The notes under the pieces were generated by a model. That model did not search any database, had not been told where the DNA came from, and was given only the letters and a program-made list of their open reading frames with translations. DNA of 64,000 nucleotides, taken from the NCBI RefSeq assembly GCF_905475345.1, contig NC_066602.1:682001-746000 (forward strand). The letters run 5' to 3'. The stretch comes from Vespula vulgaris (lineage: Eukaryota; Arthropoda; Insecta; Hymenoptera; Vespidae). Position numbers and translations under genes: made by a program. Below are positions 34,060 through 46,380 of this stretch, in pieces. The number at the start of each line of letters is the position of its first letter. The first letter of the stretch is position 1.

Positions 34060-35860
34060 GCCTCATGGGAAACTTCGGAGGACCTTTCAATAAATCTTTC
34101 CGAGTTCAATCGAATATACGCTCCAGCTAAAGCCGCTCACGTTTGGATCCTTTGAAAAATGTAAATCTCTCCCATTTCCTCTTACCGCTGTTCCAAGCTT
34201 CATAAAACAGCGCCATATTGGTCTTTCCAAGCTTCGTCGTCAAGCACAAATGTTTTTTCTTCTTTTTCCTCTTCTTAAGTATTCTCAATCAGATAACGCA
34301 TACATGAACAATAGCTAACGATGTTTCTTCCTTGGTTAGAATTTCCAACTGCTTTTTAAACCACTCTTCTGCATTCACGATCCAATGCGCTGTATTATAA
34401 CAGATGAAATTAACATAGAAAATTGGATAAGATACGTGACGAGTTACTTATATCTGATCTCTTCGTACCTCGTTTATTTAAATTCAATATTGAAGTCGAT
34501 GGTTGTTATAGTATTGTTCTAGCAATAGTAACATGTTGCTTTCATACACCAGATAATTAGCTTCCTCTCTCACCAACTTGGGTTTCAGATTATTGGCAAG
34601 ATTTGTAATAAACTCGTAAGCAGCATCAGCTTCCTCCGCCGTTTTTACCATCTGACACATTAAATGACGAATAACAAGTAACGCACAATTCTATAAAAAA
34701 AAATAGAGGAAATTTTGTTCATTTATTATTATTTACCTCCTCTCCTACATCAAGCATTTTGTTTCCTATATCGAATATTCTTTATTACAGCAGTTGAAAA
34801 TTATACGGATTCTTGATTTATATTGAAATAATACCTTTAAAATTGCTTAAGGTAAGAGACCTAATAACCCACTCATCGATAGAAATACTCTCGTCGCCAT
34901 GATAAAATCTGTGTAAAAATTCAATAAATTTTCATAAAATGTACCTATGATATAGAATTTATATTCCATATTACACTTTAGAATAAAATATCTATATCTT
35001 ATCTCTAAAATATCTTAATATTTGATAAACACAGCACTGATTGATTTACCATTTAAACATAAGACTGAAGAGAAAAACGTTTTCCTTTCCTAATCTGGTT
35101 GACGGTCGGATATTTGTCTTATCCAAATAGGACATATCGTCTGATGTAAGGAAAAACAAGAAGTACCGATGTACGTGTGTTTCATTTCAGATGTCGAATG
35201 TTTAATTATCACGTTGAACGTAGAAATCCATGTATCTTCTTTGAACGTAATTATAATTCAGATATCGGTCAACTAGGCTCCTCTGCAATAATTCTGGGCT
35301 CTTGGAACTGCTTTCATCTTCGTTTAGTCTTGTATATCTCTGAAATAAATTAAAATTCTTAGATTGGTGAAGACTTAGGGTAGACGTTCAATTGTTCATT
35401 GAAATTGTCCAGTCATCAAAGGTAAATCGGGCCACGCCATTTTTTGCGATATAAAGTACATCCTACGAGAAACAAGAAAATAATAATTAGGATGTTATTG
35501 ATCATAAAAATCAGTTTCATTTTCGTAATATAGTATTGAAATTTTATAATAAATTACTAACGAATACAGATAAATTTACTTTATATCGACAAGGAACAAA
35601 AGACAAGAAAGAAGGAAGAAATTCTACCGTTTGAATTGCTTGTCAGTTAGAATTTGCGACGTATGAAGTATATACGTGATAATTAAGCACTTACTTACGT
35701 ATTACTCGTTCAACAATTATCGAAAGGATGACTTCTGCAAGCGAGTTCCCTTCGCAAATCGCCATGTTAGATGACTGAGGTAATTTCTGAAGCCATGCGC
35801 GATGGAAAGGGTTATTACATTCTATGCAGATAATCAATACCACGTATTACCTGATAGAAA
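34060..35860 (-). pseudogene. A unit copy C (most complete gene layout)
   Basis: Minus strand: 5' block 35,860-35,690; exon 1 at 35,520-35,416 (34 codons, MKLIFMINNILIIIF...); exon 2 from about 35,340 (RYTRLNEDESSSKSPELLQR...); exon 3 at 34,908-34,737 (MATRVFLSMSG...LLP-stop); GT-AG 46-nt intron 34,736-34,691; exon 4 at 34,690-34,484, fully open for 68 residues to LQY-stop; AATAAA at 34,478-34,473; then broken A5. A deletion in exon 3 causes an early stop, so the joined product would be truncated. Seen beside copy A, this fixes the exon order of the family. Confidence 0.65.
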
Positions 35861-35999
35861 GAGCCGAAAAGACGCGGTACGGGAGGAAATAAATTTTACA
35901 ATGTACTCCCATTAATTGGACAATAATTTTTTTTTTACCTTCCATTCCTTTCTCTATTTTAACGCTTTTTTCTTTAAAATTTACATATAGAAATTATAT

Positions 36000-36350
36000 A
36001 AATAATTTTGCTAATCGGCTATTAATTTTTTCCCGCTTCTATCGTTAAAAATATTCATCTATAAGTATTAATTTGCAGCAAGAAATATTCCTTAAAATTT
36101 GTTTCGTAATATTACGTTCTATTCTCTTTGTATTAATTAAGTTAACAAGCTTCTTTCTTTTTTTATTACATAGTGATAATGAATATGTATTACATTAAAT
36201 CATTCGTATTATTTATTTTCCTTTTCGCGTAATCCATTTGAATGCGTTTTACGCCGGACAATTACAAATTCCTATCCCGCCGTCGAAAGAACCGGAAATT
36301 ATAGTAGTGGGGGAAACGGATTTGTCGACCAATCTCTTTTAATTCGCCTT
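36000..36350 (-). repeat. T-rich spacer and H module (36,220-36,350)
   Basis: Paralogous to 8,000-8,440 and 45,740-46,180. No frame. Confidence 0.55.
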
Positions 36351-36960
36351 ACTACTGCCCTCTCCAATTAATTACCATAAGAAATAATCCACCATATAGC
36401 ATAATTACATATTGCAATGATTGCTTTTGTTTTGATTAATTCATCGCACTCTACCAAGGGATAATATTAAATGAAAAGGAATAAATTTTTCGTTGTCATT
36501 TTTTCATAATAAAAATATCTTGTGAACATTATTGCCGACATTTTTAATTACCACCTGACTAACTTTGGCCAAAAATGTTATTTATGCAAACAATTCTTTC
36601 TTCCAATTTCTTTTTTCATAATAAAAATTGTATAATCGGCGAAATGATCGTTATGAGAATTATCTAATCGTCTTTTGAAACTTTCAGTTTGTCCTTAAAA
36701 TTCATCCAAAGTGACGTGCTGTTTTATGTTATAGGTCGAATTTGAAAAAATGAGAAAAAGAAACGTTTCGTTCGATTTATATTGTATTAGTTAAGTTTAT
36801 CCACGTTTTTCAAAATTTTTTTAATGTTTCTAGGGAATAACAAAAATCATCATGCTGAAAACAATAGCAAGGCACTTCCTTTTGAAATAAAGACGGTGAC
36901 TCTAACTTATCCGTAATACCTTGTATAACGTGTTCGTCAGATGATCGATATTAAACAGAA
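36350..36960 (-). pseudogene. X-family copy, reverse, degenerate
   Basis: Minus-strand DNA near 36,720-36,540 aligns with X at 48,880-49,080 and 2,560-2,760, keeping the shortened form that lacks the middle of the 40.4-kb frame. No long frame remains. Confidence 0.5.
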
Positions 36961-36999
36961 AGAAAAATAGGAAGACAAAACTTATAATGGTCACGACGA

Positions 37000-37560
37000 A
37001 GAACTTTCTCGAAATCGAAATAGTTCTGTTTCACTATGCTACTCTCGAATGGTGGTACGAGGCTAGGGAATATACTCCTTTGAAAGGATCAGAAGGTAAG
37101 CGGCTTCGGTCAGAGGGTATAATCGATTGAGTCCGGAAAGGTCCTTCGAAGGGACATCCAATGGTTCGTGCGGATCGTGGGTCAAAGTGAAATTTTTACT
37201 TTAATGAGGGTATATTCCTTTGTAAGAAAGAAGATTTCTTCGCGGAATGTTTTTTGATTACATCTTGTTCCACCCTCAAAAGAATTCAAAGCAGTCGAAA
37301 AGGGAAAATGGAGATCAATCCTAACGTTAACAGTGTTCTTGGATATCGAACTAATGTTAATTTGGATAGCATTTAGTTAGAAAGTTATATATACCGTAAT
37401 AATATTTATTTCAATGCCATGAGTGAGATTAGGAACGGCAAAGAAAATATTAAGGCGATTAACATTATTCCAAAAAAGATTTGCGAATCCATGTCGAAGA
37501 TGAAGAAGAAGAAAAAGGTGATACAGGGGATGAAGAAGTGGAAGGTGATTGTAAATATTA
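37000..37560 (+). pseudogene. A5 + acidic A6 exons, plus strand
   Basis: Frame IVLFHYATLEWWYEARE, then a frame change, then RTNVNLDS and YIYRNNIYFNAM before the acidic GAA/GAT-rich end near 37,500-37,550. Intronic sequence between A5 and A6 has lost its donor. Same family as 47,990-48,560 (-) and 1,720-2,310 (-). Confidence 0.55.
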
Positions 37561-37679
37561 TGTTCACGTTTAAAAATACCGAAATGAATTTAAGATAGGT
37601 TTAACTTTTGGAATGATTAAACCTGTAGATGTACAAAAGATTTATCGATTTGTTCCAAGTTTACGTCACCTCGTCATGG

Positions 37680-38400
37680 TTACTCCATCAAATTAAATTA
37701 AGTAATCATTCGATTAAATTGAAAGTAGATGAAATGTTGAATTAATTTTCTTAATTGTTTGTCCTAACATTCGTATCGTGTACTGAGAAAATATTCATAA
37801 TATTTCATTTACATTCGATTAAATTGAAAGTAGAAGAAATGTTGAATTAATTTTCTTAATTGTTTGTCATAACATTCGCATCGTGTACTTAAAAAATATT
37901 CAGAATATTAATTTACGTTTTAGAGTAATATTGTAATATCAACAAATTTATTTACTGCGTAGCCAGAATTCTCTTGTTAATACGTTTTAATAGGCAATTG
38001 ATGAAAATGCATTTGCGTATTACAATTTCCCATATGTATCGTCGCGTACCTTCGAATTAAACGATTCGTTATTATTTCTCTCCATCCGTGAGTGCTCTTA
38101 TGCGCGCTTGAATATGCCAGTTCAAGTGGAAGAAATGAGTGCTCGCTCCTTTGAGCGTATATTTCCAGTCTGATTTTGTAGATAGGAAAAATATTTTTTC
38201 ATTTGTTTTCCCCTTATCAAACCATACAGACAATTGGACGATACGACTGGCTGTATAACTCAATTAGATTTTAAATCCATTATCTAATTACCTGCACATT
38301 TAATTAAGTCTTCTGCAGATCGATGTACCACGCCTGTTTCAGTTCTTTCATTCGAACGACTGCATTTTCCTAAAAATTTACCTCTTATTGGAAAACTTAA
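37680..38400 (-). repeat. G module, reverse, with 105-bp tandem duplication
   Basis: Full reverse G with core 38,050-38,210. Its tail contains a tandem duplication with a period of 105 bp: 37,707-37,811 and 37,812-37,917, both starting 'cattcgattaaattgaaagt'. Confidence 0.85.
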
Positions 38401-39050
38401 ATGAATGATCCAATCGTACTTCTTCTTATCAAATACTTGATATATTATGTTCTAAACTAGTTAGTTCCTATGGAAATATTATATTTCTGCAGTCGTTTAT
38501 TTCTTTTTACGTGTAACTGTGTATAGCAGTGATTTATTATATTTTACGTAACATAATATTTGAATTTTCCGAATTTATCATCGGAATGATTTAACTTCTC
38601 AATGAGCGGACAGATAACACTGACGTAATACTTGGTTAGTCATTACTTATCGACATAGTAGAAATCTATTATAATTTGTTCAAGCTATCGTTATTCGATC
38701 AACCATCCGACTTAAAGCATATCATAAAAGTGTTGTAAGAAGATAGCTTTTCCATAAGATTATCTTCCATTTTGAATATAATCTTCCGAGTTTTATTTTC
38801 TATGGAATGCCAACGTCCTGTTCTCGAAAAAAGAATAAATGTGGATTAGTAAATAGCAAAATAATTCGATTCTTACAAAGTAAAATGATCGAAATTTATT
38901 AGTATAAAGAGTGATCGATAGGGGAAATCAAATGGAATAAAAGATATAAAAAAAAATGTTGTGCATGGAAAAAAAAAGAACACAGTATACGGAATATTGA
39001 ATAAATAGAAGTATGATTTGATAATTTTTATAATTCTCCAACAGGGAGTA
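38400..39050. repeat. AT-rich repeat, U-outer-like
   Basis: 38,450-38,620 resembles 480-620 in reverse. 38,640-38,990 resembles 8,690-9,060 directly. No coding signal. Confidence 0.55.
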
Positions 39051-39800
39051 AATTTTTATGAAAATGTAGACGTTCCTATATAAGAACTGAATCAGTTACG
39101 TGGTACATCGCTCTGGAAAATACCTAACAGGTTAATTAAGTCATGCATCTAAGTAGATAACTAAATTACACAGGTTATCGTATTATCGAAATGTATGCTT
39201 GGTTTGATTAGAGGAAAACAAATGAAAAAATACCTGGCATATTTTCAAGATACGCGAGAAGTTATACGCACACGCGCCCATAGAATCGCACAATCATCCC
39301 GTCCATTTGAATAAGCTCACGCATGCGCAAAAGTACGCACCCAGATGGAGAGAGATAATAATAACACGAATATAATAATAATAACACGTTCAATATGAAG
39401 GTACTTGACGATATATATAGGGGAAAATATTACGCACCTGCAGATCATTATACCTCGAATGAATCATTAAAACGAGAATGCGAGATAAGCAGCAAATTAG
39501 TTGGTCGAAATCCCTATATTATTGAACACGTACATTAAATATTATAAACATTATTTAAGTGCATATCGTGAATATCATGATAACCAATTTGGAAGATTGA
39601 ACTAAAGAATTCTCCTCTTTTCAATTATATTAAGTAATTATTTGAACTGACTATGACAATCACTTTAATAATTAGTTTAACAAATGGTTTAAATAATTAT
39701 TTAAGCCGGTATAACGTTGATATGATGACGCAAACGTACACTGAATATTCGACGTATAATTTAAAAGAGTTCCCTGGCTAACATTAATATCCCGAAAAAC
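39050..39800 (+). repeat. G module, plus (core 39,190-39,440)
   Basis: Contains a short local duplication 'ataataataacacg' at 39,356-39,388. Followed by an A5 remnant on the minus strand. Confidence 0.8.
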
Positions 39801-39849
39801 GGTGAATTTTTTAATCGTACATGCAGAATTAATCATTTTCAAAGATAAA

Positions 39850-40120
39850 CCTTGCTGAATACCATTTCAATTCCATTTTAATCCAGATTCCGTTTGCAAC
39901 AGCGAACTGTTCTTTGACAAATATCACTCAACACATTCGATTACATCCTCTAAATAAAGCCTTTTTTTAAATTCTTAAAGTTTGGATCCTTTCAATTAGA
40001 TATATTCCTTTTCCTCCTATAACCCTTCGAATGTAGCTTTATAAAACAATGCCATATTAACCTCGTCAAGGATTTTTGTCACTGCCTTTATAAATGTTTT
40101 GTTTTCTTGCTGGTTAATTT
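39850..40120 (-). pseudogene. A5 remnant
   Basis: Diverged copy of the A5 exon on the minus strand, with stops in all frames. Closest in layout to 16,220-16,560. Confidence 0.5.
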
Positions 40121-40196
40121 CGATCATGTAATGAAGATGGTGTGGAAATCAATACTACGGTTCACGTAAAGACTAGGACGATGTTTGAACAGGAAG

Positions 40197-40238
40197 CGTG
40201 CTGGGTTTGAAAAAAGCCTTCTTTCCAAACCCAGCACG
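40197..40238. repeat. Tight hairpin (13-bp perfect stem, extended to ~19)
   Basis: 'cgtgctgggtttg' at 40,197-40,209 is the exact reverse complement of 40,226-40,238. Pairing continues imperfectly through A/T runs to a loop of about 4 nt. The paralogue at 16,610-16,650 has only the right arm, so the left arm was added here. Confidence 0.9.
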
Positions 40239-40446
40239 TCGATTGATAATATGACAAGGAAGCTCTAAAACGTTTTGGAAACTATTGATGACTTTAGATA
40301 ATAGAATACTGCCGATCGATACTATGTATTTCATTATCCAAACATAAGATATATGGATATACATTTTCTTTTCTTCCTTTTTTTATATTCGAGTTAAAAT
40401 ATAAGGCGTCATATCACTGGCTAAGAACTGTAACAAAAAAGTAAAA

Positions 40447-40683
40447 ATGTTAATGCACAACGCTTCCGATGATAACATCCGACAACTTCGAAATTTAAAT
40501 GATTGGCACTCCATGACAGGTGAAGAATTTGAAACGATCATAATGAAATATATAATGGATCATAACGAAAAAGCAAATACTTCTCATGCTGAGAAATTCA
40601 CCAATGATATTATTTTTAATATGACCAAAAGAAATAGGGAAAACAATATTTTTTGCATGAGAAACATTTTTGGTCGATTTTGA
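40447..40683 (+). CDS. X frame, 78 residues, unknown protein
   Basis: Starts MLMHNASDDNIRQLR, continues with DWHSMTGEEFETIIM and HNEKANTSHAEKF, and ends MRNIFGRF-stop. Mixed, soluble-looking composition with no membrane segment. The paralogue at 16,800-17,130 shares the same residues in pieces, while those at 2.6, 36.6 and 48.9 kb lack the middle part. In the 48.9-kb copy the C-part continues past the stop position as GRRLTDGN, so the stop here may be secondary. It sits downstream of an A5 remnant on the opposite strand. The best single uninterrupted member of its family; likely an exon rather than a whole gene. Confidence 0.35.
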   Translation: MLMHNASDDNIRQLRNLNDWHSMTGEEFETIIMKYIMDHNEKANTSHAEKFTNDIIFNMTKRNRENNIFCMRNIFGRF

Positions 40684-40689
40684 CAGATA

Positions 40690-41390
40690 GCAATCAAAAA
40701 ATGTATAATTACGTTCACAAGATATTTTTATTATGAGATAATATCAACAAGAAAACTAATTTTTTTTTTTTTAATCAGTATTAATCTTTTGTAGGGAGAG
40801 ATCGATAAAGTTGAAGCAAAAGACCATGTTGAAATACGCAGATATACAAAGTCGATTATACCATATGATAATTAAGAAGGGAAAAATATTCGTCGAGAAA
40901 TCAATTTCCCCTTAATCCATGTCCCATTAGGCTCTTTCGGCTCGTTAGATCGCGTAATAGGAAATTTTAATCGACTTACGTAAGTCGTGTTCAAATGAAA
41001 TACGTAGGAAAAAGGTAATATCACGAAAAAAAAAATTGTCTTCCCTGAATACAATCTTCATTACAACGTCATAAAAAAAGAGAGATGTGTAAAAAAAGAC
41101 AGTGTTAACTTAAGTAATAGAAGAAGAATAGAAAATAATATTACGAAAAAAATTGTCAAACAATATTTTTTACTCAAAATTAATTTTTATTGATATATAC
41201 TTTTAACCTCAAGAACAGGAAGAAATTTTCAAAATTCTTTAGTTCACTTCTAATTTCAGACTGTAAAAAGTAGGAACGAAAGAAGAACATAGAAAAAAGG
41301 AATAATTATTCATCGAATCAATAAATATCAATAGAGAAATTCATTTCCTCAGAGCTTATGACCTTTTCGGTTCTTTCAATCGTATGATAG
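40690..41390 (+). repeat. AT-rich repeat with H module (40,880-41,030)
   Basis: H block with 'aaatcaatttccccttaatc' and 'tcgacttacgtaagtcgtgt'. The remainder is A-rich repeat similar to 3,120-3,420 and 49,430-49,690. Confidence 0.55.
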
Positions 41391-41394
41391 GAAA

Positions 41395-43240
41395 TATTGA
41401 TTAACCTACATAAAACCCTGTGCAGAGGGTTCCCTCATGGTCGTTAGGTAAACTACCCAAAGCGATTTGTGGGGTATGAATTGCCTGTAAGAATATGGCG
41501 ATAAAGCTGTGCGTCATTCCTTCGGAATTTGTCGAACTAGAAATACGTGAGCGAGTGTCGTACAAGAAATATTTGTTACGTGTGTACTTCATACGTTCCA
41601 AAGGGTAGTTTTACAAGGAGTTCAAGCGGTGGAAACAATTTCTTCGTTTTCACTAGTCTTGTGTTTCTGTTATCAATGTAAGGTGAATTTATCTGTAGGC
41701 ATTAGTATGTAATTTATTATAAAATTTCAATTATATATTATGGAAATAAAACTGATTCTCGTGATCAATACCATCTTAATTATTGTTTGTTGCTTTTCGG
41801 AAAAGATACTTTACATCACTTAAAATGGCGTAATCCGATTTGCCTTCGATAACTATACATGCATACTATTAGATGAACAATTGAATGTCTATCGTAAGTC
41901 TGAACTAATCTACGAATTTTAAATTGTTTCAGAGATATACTAAAGGAAACGAAGGCGGAAGCAGGAAAAGTTCCAATAGCTTGCAAGTATTACAAAGGCC
42001 CGAGTTGACGGATATTTGAATTATAATTCCAAACAAGATATACGAAATTTCACTACCTCGTGTTAATGAAGTATTCTATATCCGAAGTGAAACATATTTA
42101 CTTTGGCCTGTTCTTCCTTATATCCGGCGATAACTCCTACATGGATAGTACAAATGCAATCAATCAGATTATGATATGAAAACGTTTTTCTGTTTCTTCT
42201 TATATTTCAGTGGAAAATCAGTCAATGGTTTGTTTATCGAATTTTAGAGATAAGGTACAAGTTTGTTGTTCTTAAATGTACTGTCGAATATAAAATCTGT
42301 ATCATAGGGATGTTTTATAATAATTTATTGAATTTTTACGCAGATTTTATGATAGCGACGAGAATATTTCTATTAATGAGTTGGACATTAAGTCTCTTAA
42401 CTCTAGCTGGCATATATGTATTATATTAATGTGTATAATTCAAGAACCCATATATTTTTCACCTTTGTAAAGAAGAATATTTGATATGGGAAGCAAGATG
42501 TTCGATGAAAGAGAGGAGGTGAATAATAATATATGAATAAAAATTTCAATATTTTTTCATAGAATTTTGCGTTACATGTCATTCGTCATTTAATGTGTCA
42601 GATCGTAAAAGGGGCGGAGGTAGCTGACGCTGCTCACGAATTTATTAAAAAACTTGTAAACGATATGGAACTCAAGTTGATGAGAGAGGCACCATATTAT
42701 CCGACGTATAGAAGTAAACATGTTGCTACTGGTAGAGCATTACTCTAGCAACCATCGACATCAATATTGAATTTTAATAAACGAGGTACGAAGAGATCAG
42801 ATATAATTAACTTGTCATGTATCTTATCCAATTTTCTATATTAATTTCATCTTTTATAATAGAGTGCATTGGATCGTGTAATTAGAAGAGCGGTTCAAGA
42901 TGCAGATAGAATTTTAACCAAGGAAGGAACATCGTTAGCGATAGTTCATGTATGCATTATGTGATTGGGAATACCTAGGAAGAGGAAAAAGAAGAAAAAA
43001 CATTTGTGCTTGACGACGAAGTTTGGAAAGACCATTAGGGCGTTAGTTTAAAAAGCGTCGGAAGGTAGTACGAGGAAATGGGAGGGATTTACTTCTTCCA
43101 AAGGGTCCAAACGTAAGCGGCTTTAGTTGGAGGGTATACGCGATTGTACGTAGAATGATTTTTTAAGGGATCGTACGATGTTCCATGCGGGTCATGGATC
43201 GAAGGGGAATGGAAATGAAACTGAGGGAGGTTTATCATAC
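41395..43240 (+). pseudogene. A unit copy D
   Basis: 5' block at 41,400-41,600 with a degenerate TATGAATT where the TATA box sits in the copies at 45.6 and 54.9 kb. Exon 1 starts MEIKLILVINTILIIVCC; exon 2 near 41,936; exon 3 starts MIATRIFLLMSW... and stops early; 44-nt GT-AG intron 42,519-42,562; exon 4 is open for about 50 codons (NFALHVIRHLMCQIV...), then frame-shifted by one inserted base near 42,712; AATAAA near 42,776; A5 broken to 43,230. Confidence 0.65.
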
Positions 43241-43790
43241 AAAATAATTTAACATACAGGGACGATTAAAAGATTCAAAATTTTTGGAAATAATAACGAT
43301 AGCAGGAGTATACTTTTAAATTATACGTGAAATAAAAAGTCCACGTTCGCATCATCGTTATTCCATCGATATAAATTAAGTAACAGTTCGCTATAATTAA
43401 AAAAGGAGAAATGTTGAATCCCATGTTTCAAATTGTTTGTCATCATATTCACGACATGTAGTTAAAAAATATTCGTAATATTTTATTAGCGTTTTTCATA
43501 AATATTATATATATACACACGGTGAGATGAACGTACCCTGAATATTTAACGCAAAATTTAAGTCTCCCGAGCTAACAGCACAATTTCAATAGGAAACTTC
43601 AGTGAAACACGGATTTCCCAAACAGTAGCAGTGCAAACACTCGATCCGCCCAAATCACTCTCTAACTGTGTGGTTCTCTCGAAGAGGAAATACGTGAAAC
43701 AGAGGATGGTGAGATGAGGAAATAAAGAAATATGACAAGAGATTTTCTCCGAATACATTTTTTCTATTATCGTGCAATAATGGAAATGAA
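43240..43790 (-). repeat. Truncated G tail and T fragment
   Basis: The G tail (-) stops at about 43,505 before its CpG core, at an AT microsatellite. A T fragment follows (minus frame 43,758-43,558, MYSEKISCHISLF...), which merges with unrelated codons near 43,660. Confidence 0.5.
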
Positions 43791-44340
43791 TTCTAGGATA
43801 ACTTAAACAATATATATTTGTTTACGAGATAAGAAGGTGATATTTGAAGAAAATGTATTTAAGGAATATTGAAGTAGATGTAACTTCCGACGAAAAAATG
43901 TTTTAACAACCAAATATTTTATAATAAGAATTATATAGTATGAAAATTGTAATACCCGTAATATGAAATAATATTAGAACACTATTTTTAAGTATGACTT
44001 AAACTTACGAAAGAAGAAACATTACATATTTCGTATATGATATTACCATTACTTTCTAGAAATTAACGTTGATAATTACAATAATTATTATTTTTGATGT
44101 TATTATTAAAATAATTTGAAATTATTAATACAAAAATCATTAATAATAATTACTTATATTATATATAATTACAGTTTTACTTGCATATTGCAATTAAAAA
44201 AGAGAAAAGTAACTGTCAATTTCGTTAGAAGATTTCAAGTTTTATGAAATAATTTTTCAAGTGCATAAAGGAAATAAAAATATAACTACATAGTTACAGG
44301 CGAGGGGAAATTATTCATCCCCAAACTAGAAAATTAATAT
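43790..44340 (+). repeat. Y remnant and K module
   Basis: Y-like DNA at 43,800-43,920 and K module at 44,000-44,340. Same order as 53,080-53,690. Confidence 0.6.
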
Positions 44341-45665
44341 CTAGGAATCTTGGTCTTCTAACGAGACGACGTGGGATTAACTAATCCAGGGGAAGTCATT
44401 CCTTCCGTGATTTTCGACCCAGTAATACGCAAGTGTGTGTCATACGCGAAATAATCCCTAGCTACCATACTTCCGAAAGAACAGCTTTACAAATAACAAA
44501 GACGGTTTAAACACCATTATCTCTAGTCATTCCATTATTCCATCAATCTTCTTCAAAATTTAGCAGTAGCTATTTGCATAAGATTTATTAGAAAATAACA
44601 TTTCCATATTATAGAAATTACCGGATAATTACTCCAATTTGGGTTTAATACCATTTCGAATATTTGTGATAAATTCACTTGTAAATAAAAATACTTTCTT
44701 CGACTGTATAAAATCTTCGAAGATATTCAATAAATTATTATAAGGTATATAGATACGATATAGATTGTATAGTCCACATTACATTTTAGAATGAAAAATT
44801 TATCTTATGTCTAAAATATCTTACCATTCAATAAACACAGCATTGATTGATTTTCCATTTAAGCATAAATGTAAAAAGGAAAATGTTTCCATATATTAAT
44901 CTCGTTGATGGTCTGGCTTGATTTGTACTATCCATATAGGACGTATAGTCGGATGTACGGAAGAACAGAAAGTGTCAATGAAAATGTGTTTCACTTTGGA
45001 TATGCAATGTTATATTATCTGGTGGAGCGTTGTTCTTCTTTGGAATTACAATTCAAATATAAGTCAATTCGGCTCCTTTGCAATACATCCAGGCTATTGG
45101 AACTGCTTTCGTCTTCCGTTGGTTTAGTATATCCCTGAAACATTATAAGATTCGTAGATTAGTTAAGAGTTACGGAAGTCGTTCAATTGTACATCTAATT
45201 GTACTGTCCTCAAAAATAAATTTTGTTTCATCCTTTTAAGCGATATAAAGTACCTTTTCCGAAATGCAACAAACAATTATTTAGATAGCATTGATCACGA
45301 AAATCAGTATCATTTCCATAATGTATACTTGAAATTTTATAATAAATCACAAACTCATGACTACTAACAAATTTACTTTACATTGATAGTATAAGCAAAT
45401 GACCAGTAAGAATGAAGAAATTGTTTCCACCGCCTGAATTACTTGTAAAACGGATCTCTTAAACGTATGAAGTATGCACGAACAAATATTTGTTGTACCA
45501 CAATCGCTCGCGTATTACTAGTTCGACAATCACCCAAGGAATGACCTGCAGCTTCATCGCCGTCCTCCGAACGACGGTATTTATACCCCGCACAACGCTT
45601 TGGATTCTTAACCCAGCGAACACGATAGCGCCCTTTGCACAGGGTTATTACACTTGATGTAGATT
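44340..45665 (-). pseudogene. Inverted A fusion, copy F
   Basis: 44,340-44,636 is the 5' leader of an A unit on the plus strand up to just before exon 1. At about 44,636 it switches to minus-strand A sequence inside exon 4 and reads outward through exons 3 and 2 (RYTKPTEDESSSNS, near 45,137-45,060), exon 1 (about 45,320, stopped) and the TATA promoter at 45,585. Both ends of the unit are therefore 5' ends. The copy at 53,700-54,955 has the same junction. Confidence 0.65.
45550..45662 (-). promoter_or_regulatory. TATA promoter block, copy 1
   Basis: TATAAATA on the minus strand at 45,585-45,578, inside a GC-elevated block of about 112 bp that is base-for-base identical to 54,840-54,952 although the flanks differ by several percent. 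A small inverted repeat ('ccgtc...gacgg') follows the TATA box. It lies upstream of A exon 1 in copy F. Confidence 0.55.
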
Positions 45666-46380
45666 AATCAATATACAGAAAGAACCAAGATGCTCATAAG
45701 TTACGAGGAAATGAATTTCTCTATTGATCTCTTTTAATTGGATGTATCATTATTCTTCTTCTTGCTCTTCTATGTTCTTCTGTCGTCTCTTTATTCCCAT
45801 CCTTTTCTTTACAATTTGAAATTAGAAATTAATTAAAGAATTCTGAAAATTGGCAAATATGTTTCTTCTTGTTTTTGTCGTTAAAAATATTTATGAATGA
45901 GAATTAATTTGGTGCAAAGAATACTGTTTGACAATTTTTTTTTGGTATACTACTTTCTGTTCTTTTTCGATTACTTAATATAACAATCTCTTTTTTACAC
46001 ATCTGTCTTTTTTTAAAACGCATTAGTAAAGAATATGGATTAATACAAAATCATTCGTCACTTTTTTTCCCGAATATCATCTTTATCTCTTTTACGTATT
46101 TTATTTCGACACCATTTACGTAAGTCAATCAGAATTTCCTATTACGCGATTAAACGCAGCGGAAATGCTTCATTTCATATGGATTGTGGGGAAATGAATT
46201 TCTCTATGAATATAGATTTATCGACAGGTAGATTTATTGAATAGTCGACATAGAGACTTGAAATGAACCTGAGGATGGTATATTTTACTTATTATAATTA
46301 TTATACTTATTAATATTATTATTATTATACTTATTATTATTGTATCTATTATTATATCAAAATATAAGTTATAAATGCTG
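45665..46380 (-). repeat. T-rich spacer, H module, A5 fragment, (TTA)n
   Basis: Spacer paralogous to 54,955-55,600; H block 46,080-46,180 (-); short A5 fragment 46,200-46,280; (TTA/TTAT)n microsatellite at 46,288-46,360. Confidence 0.65.
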
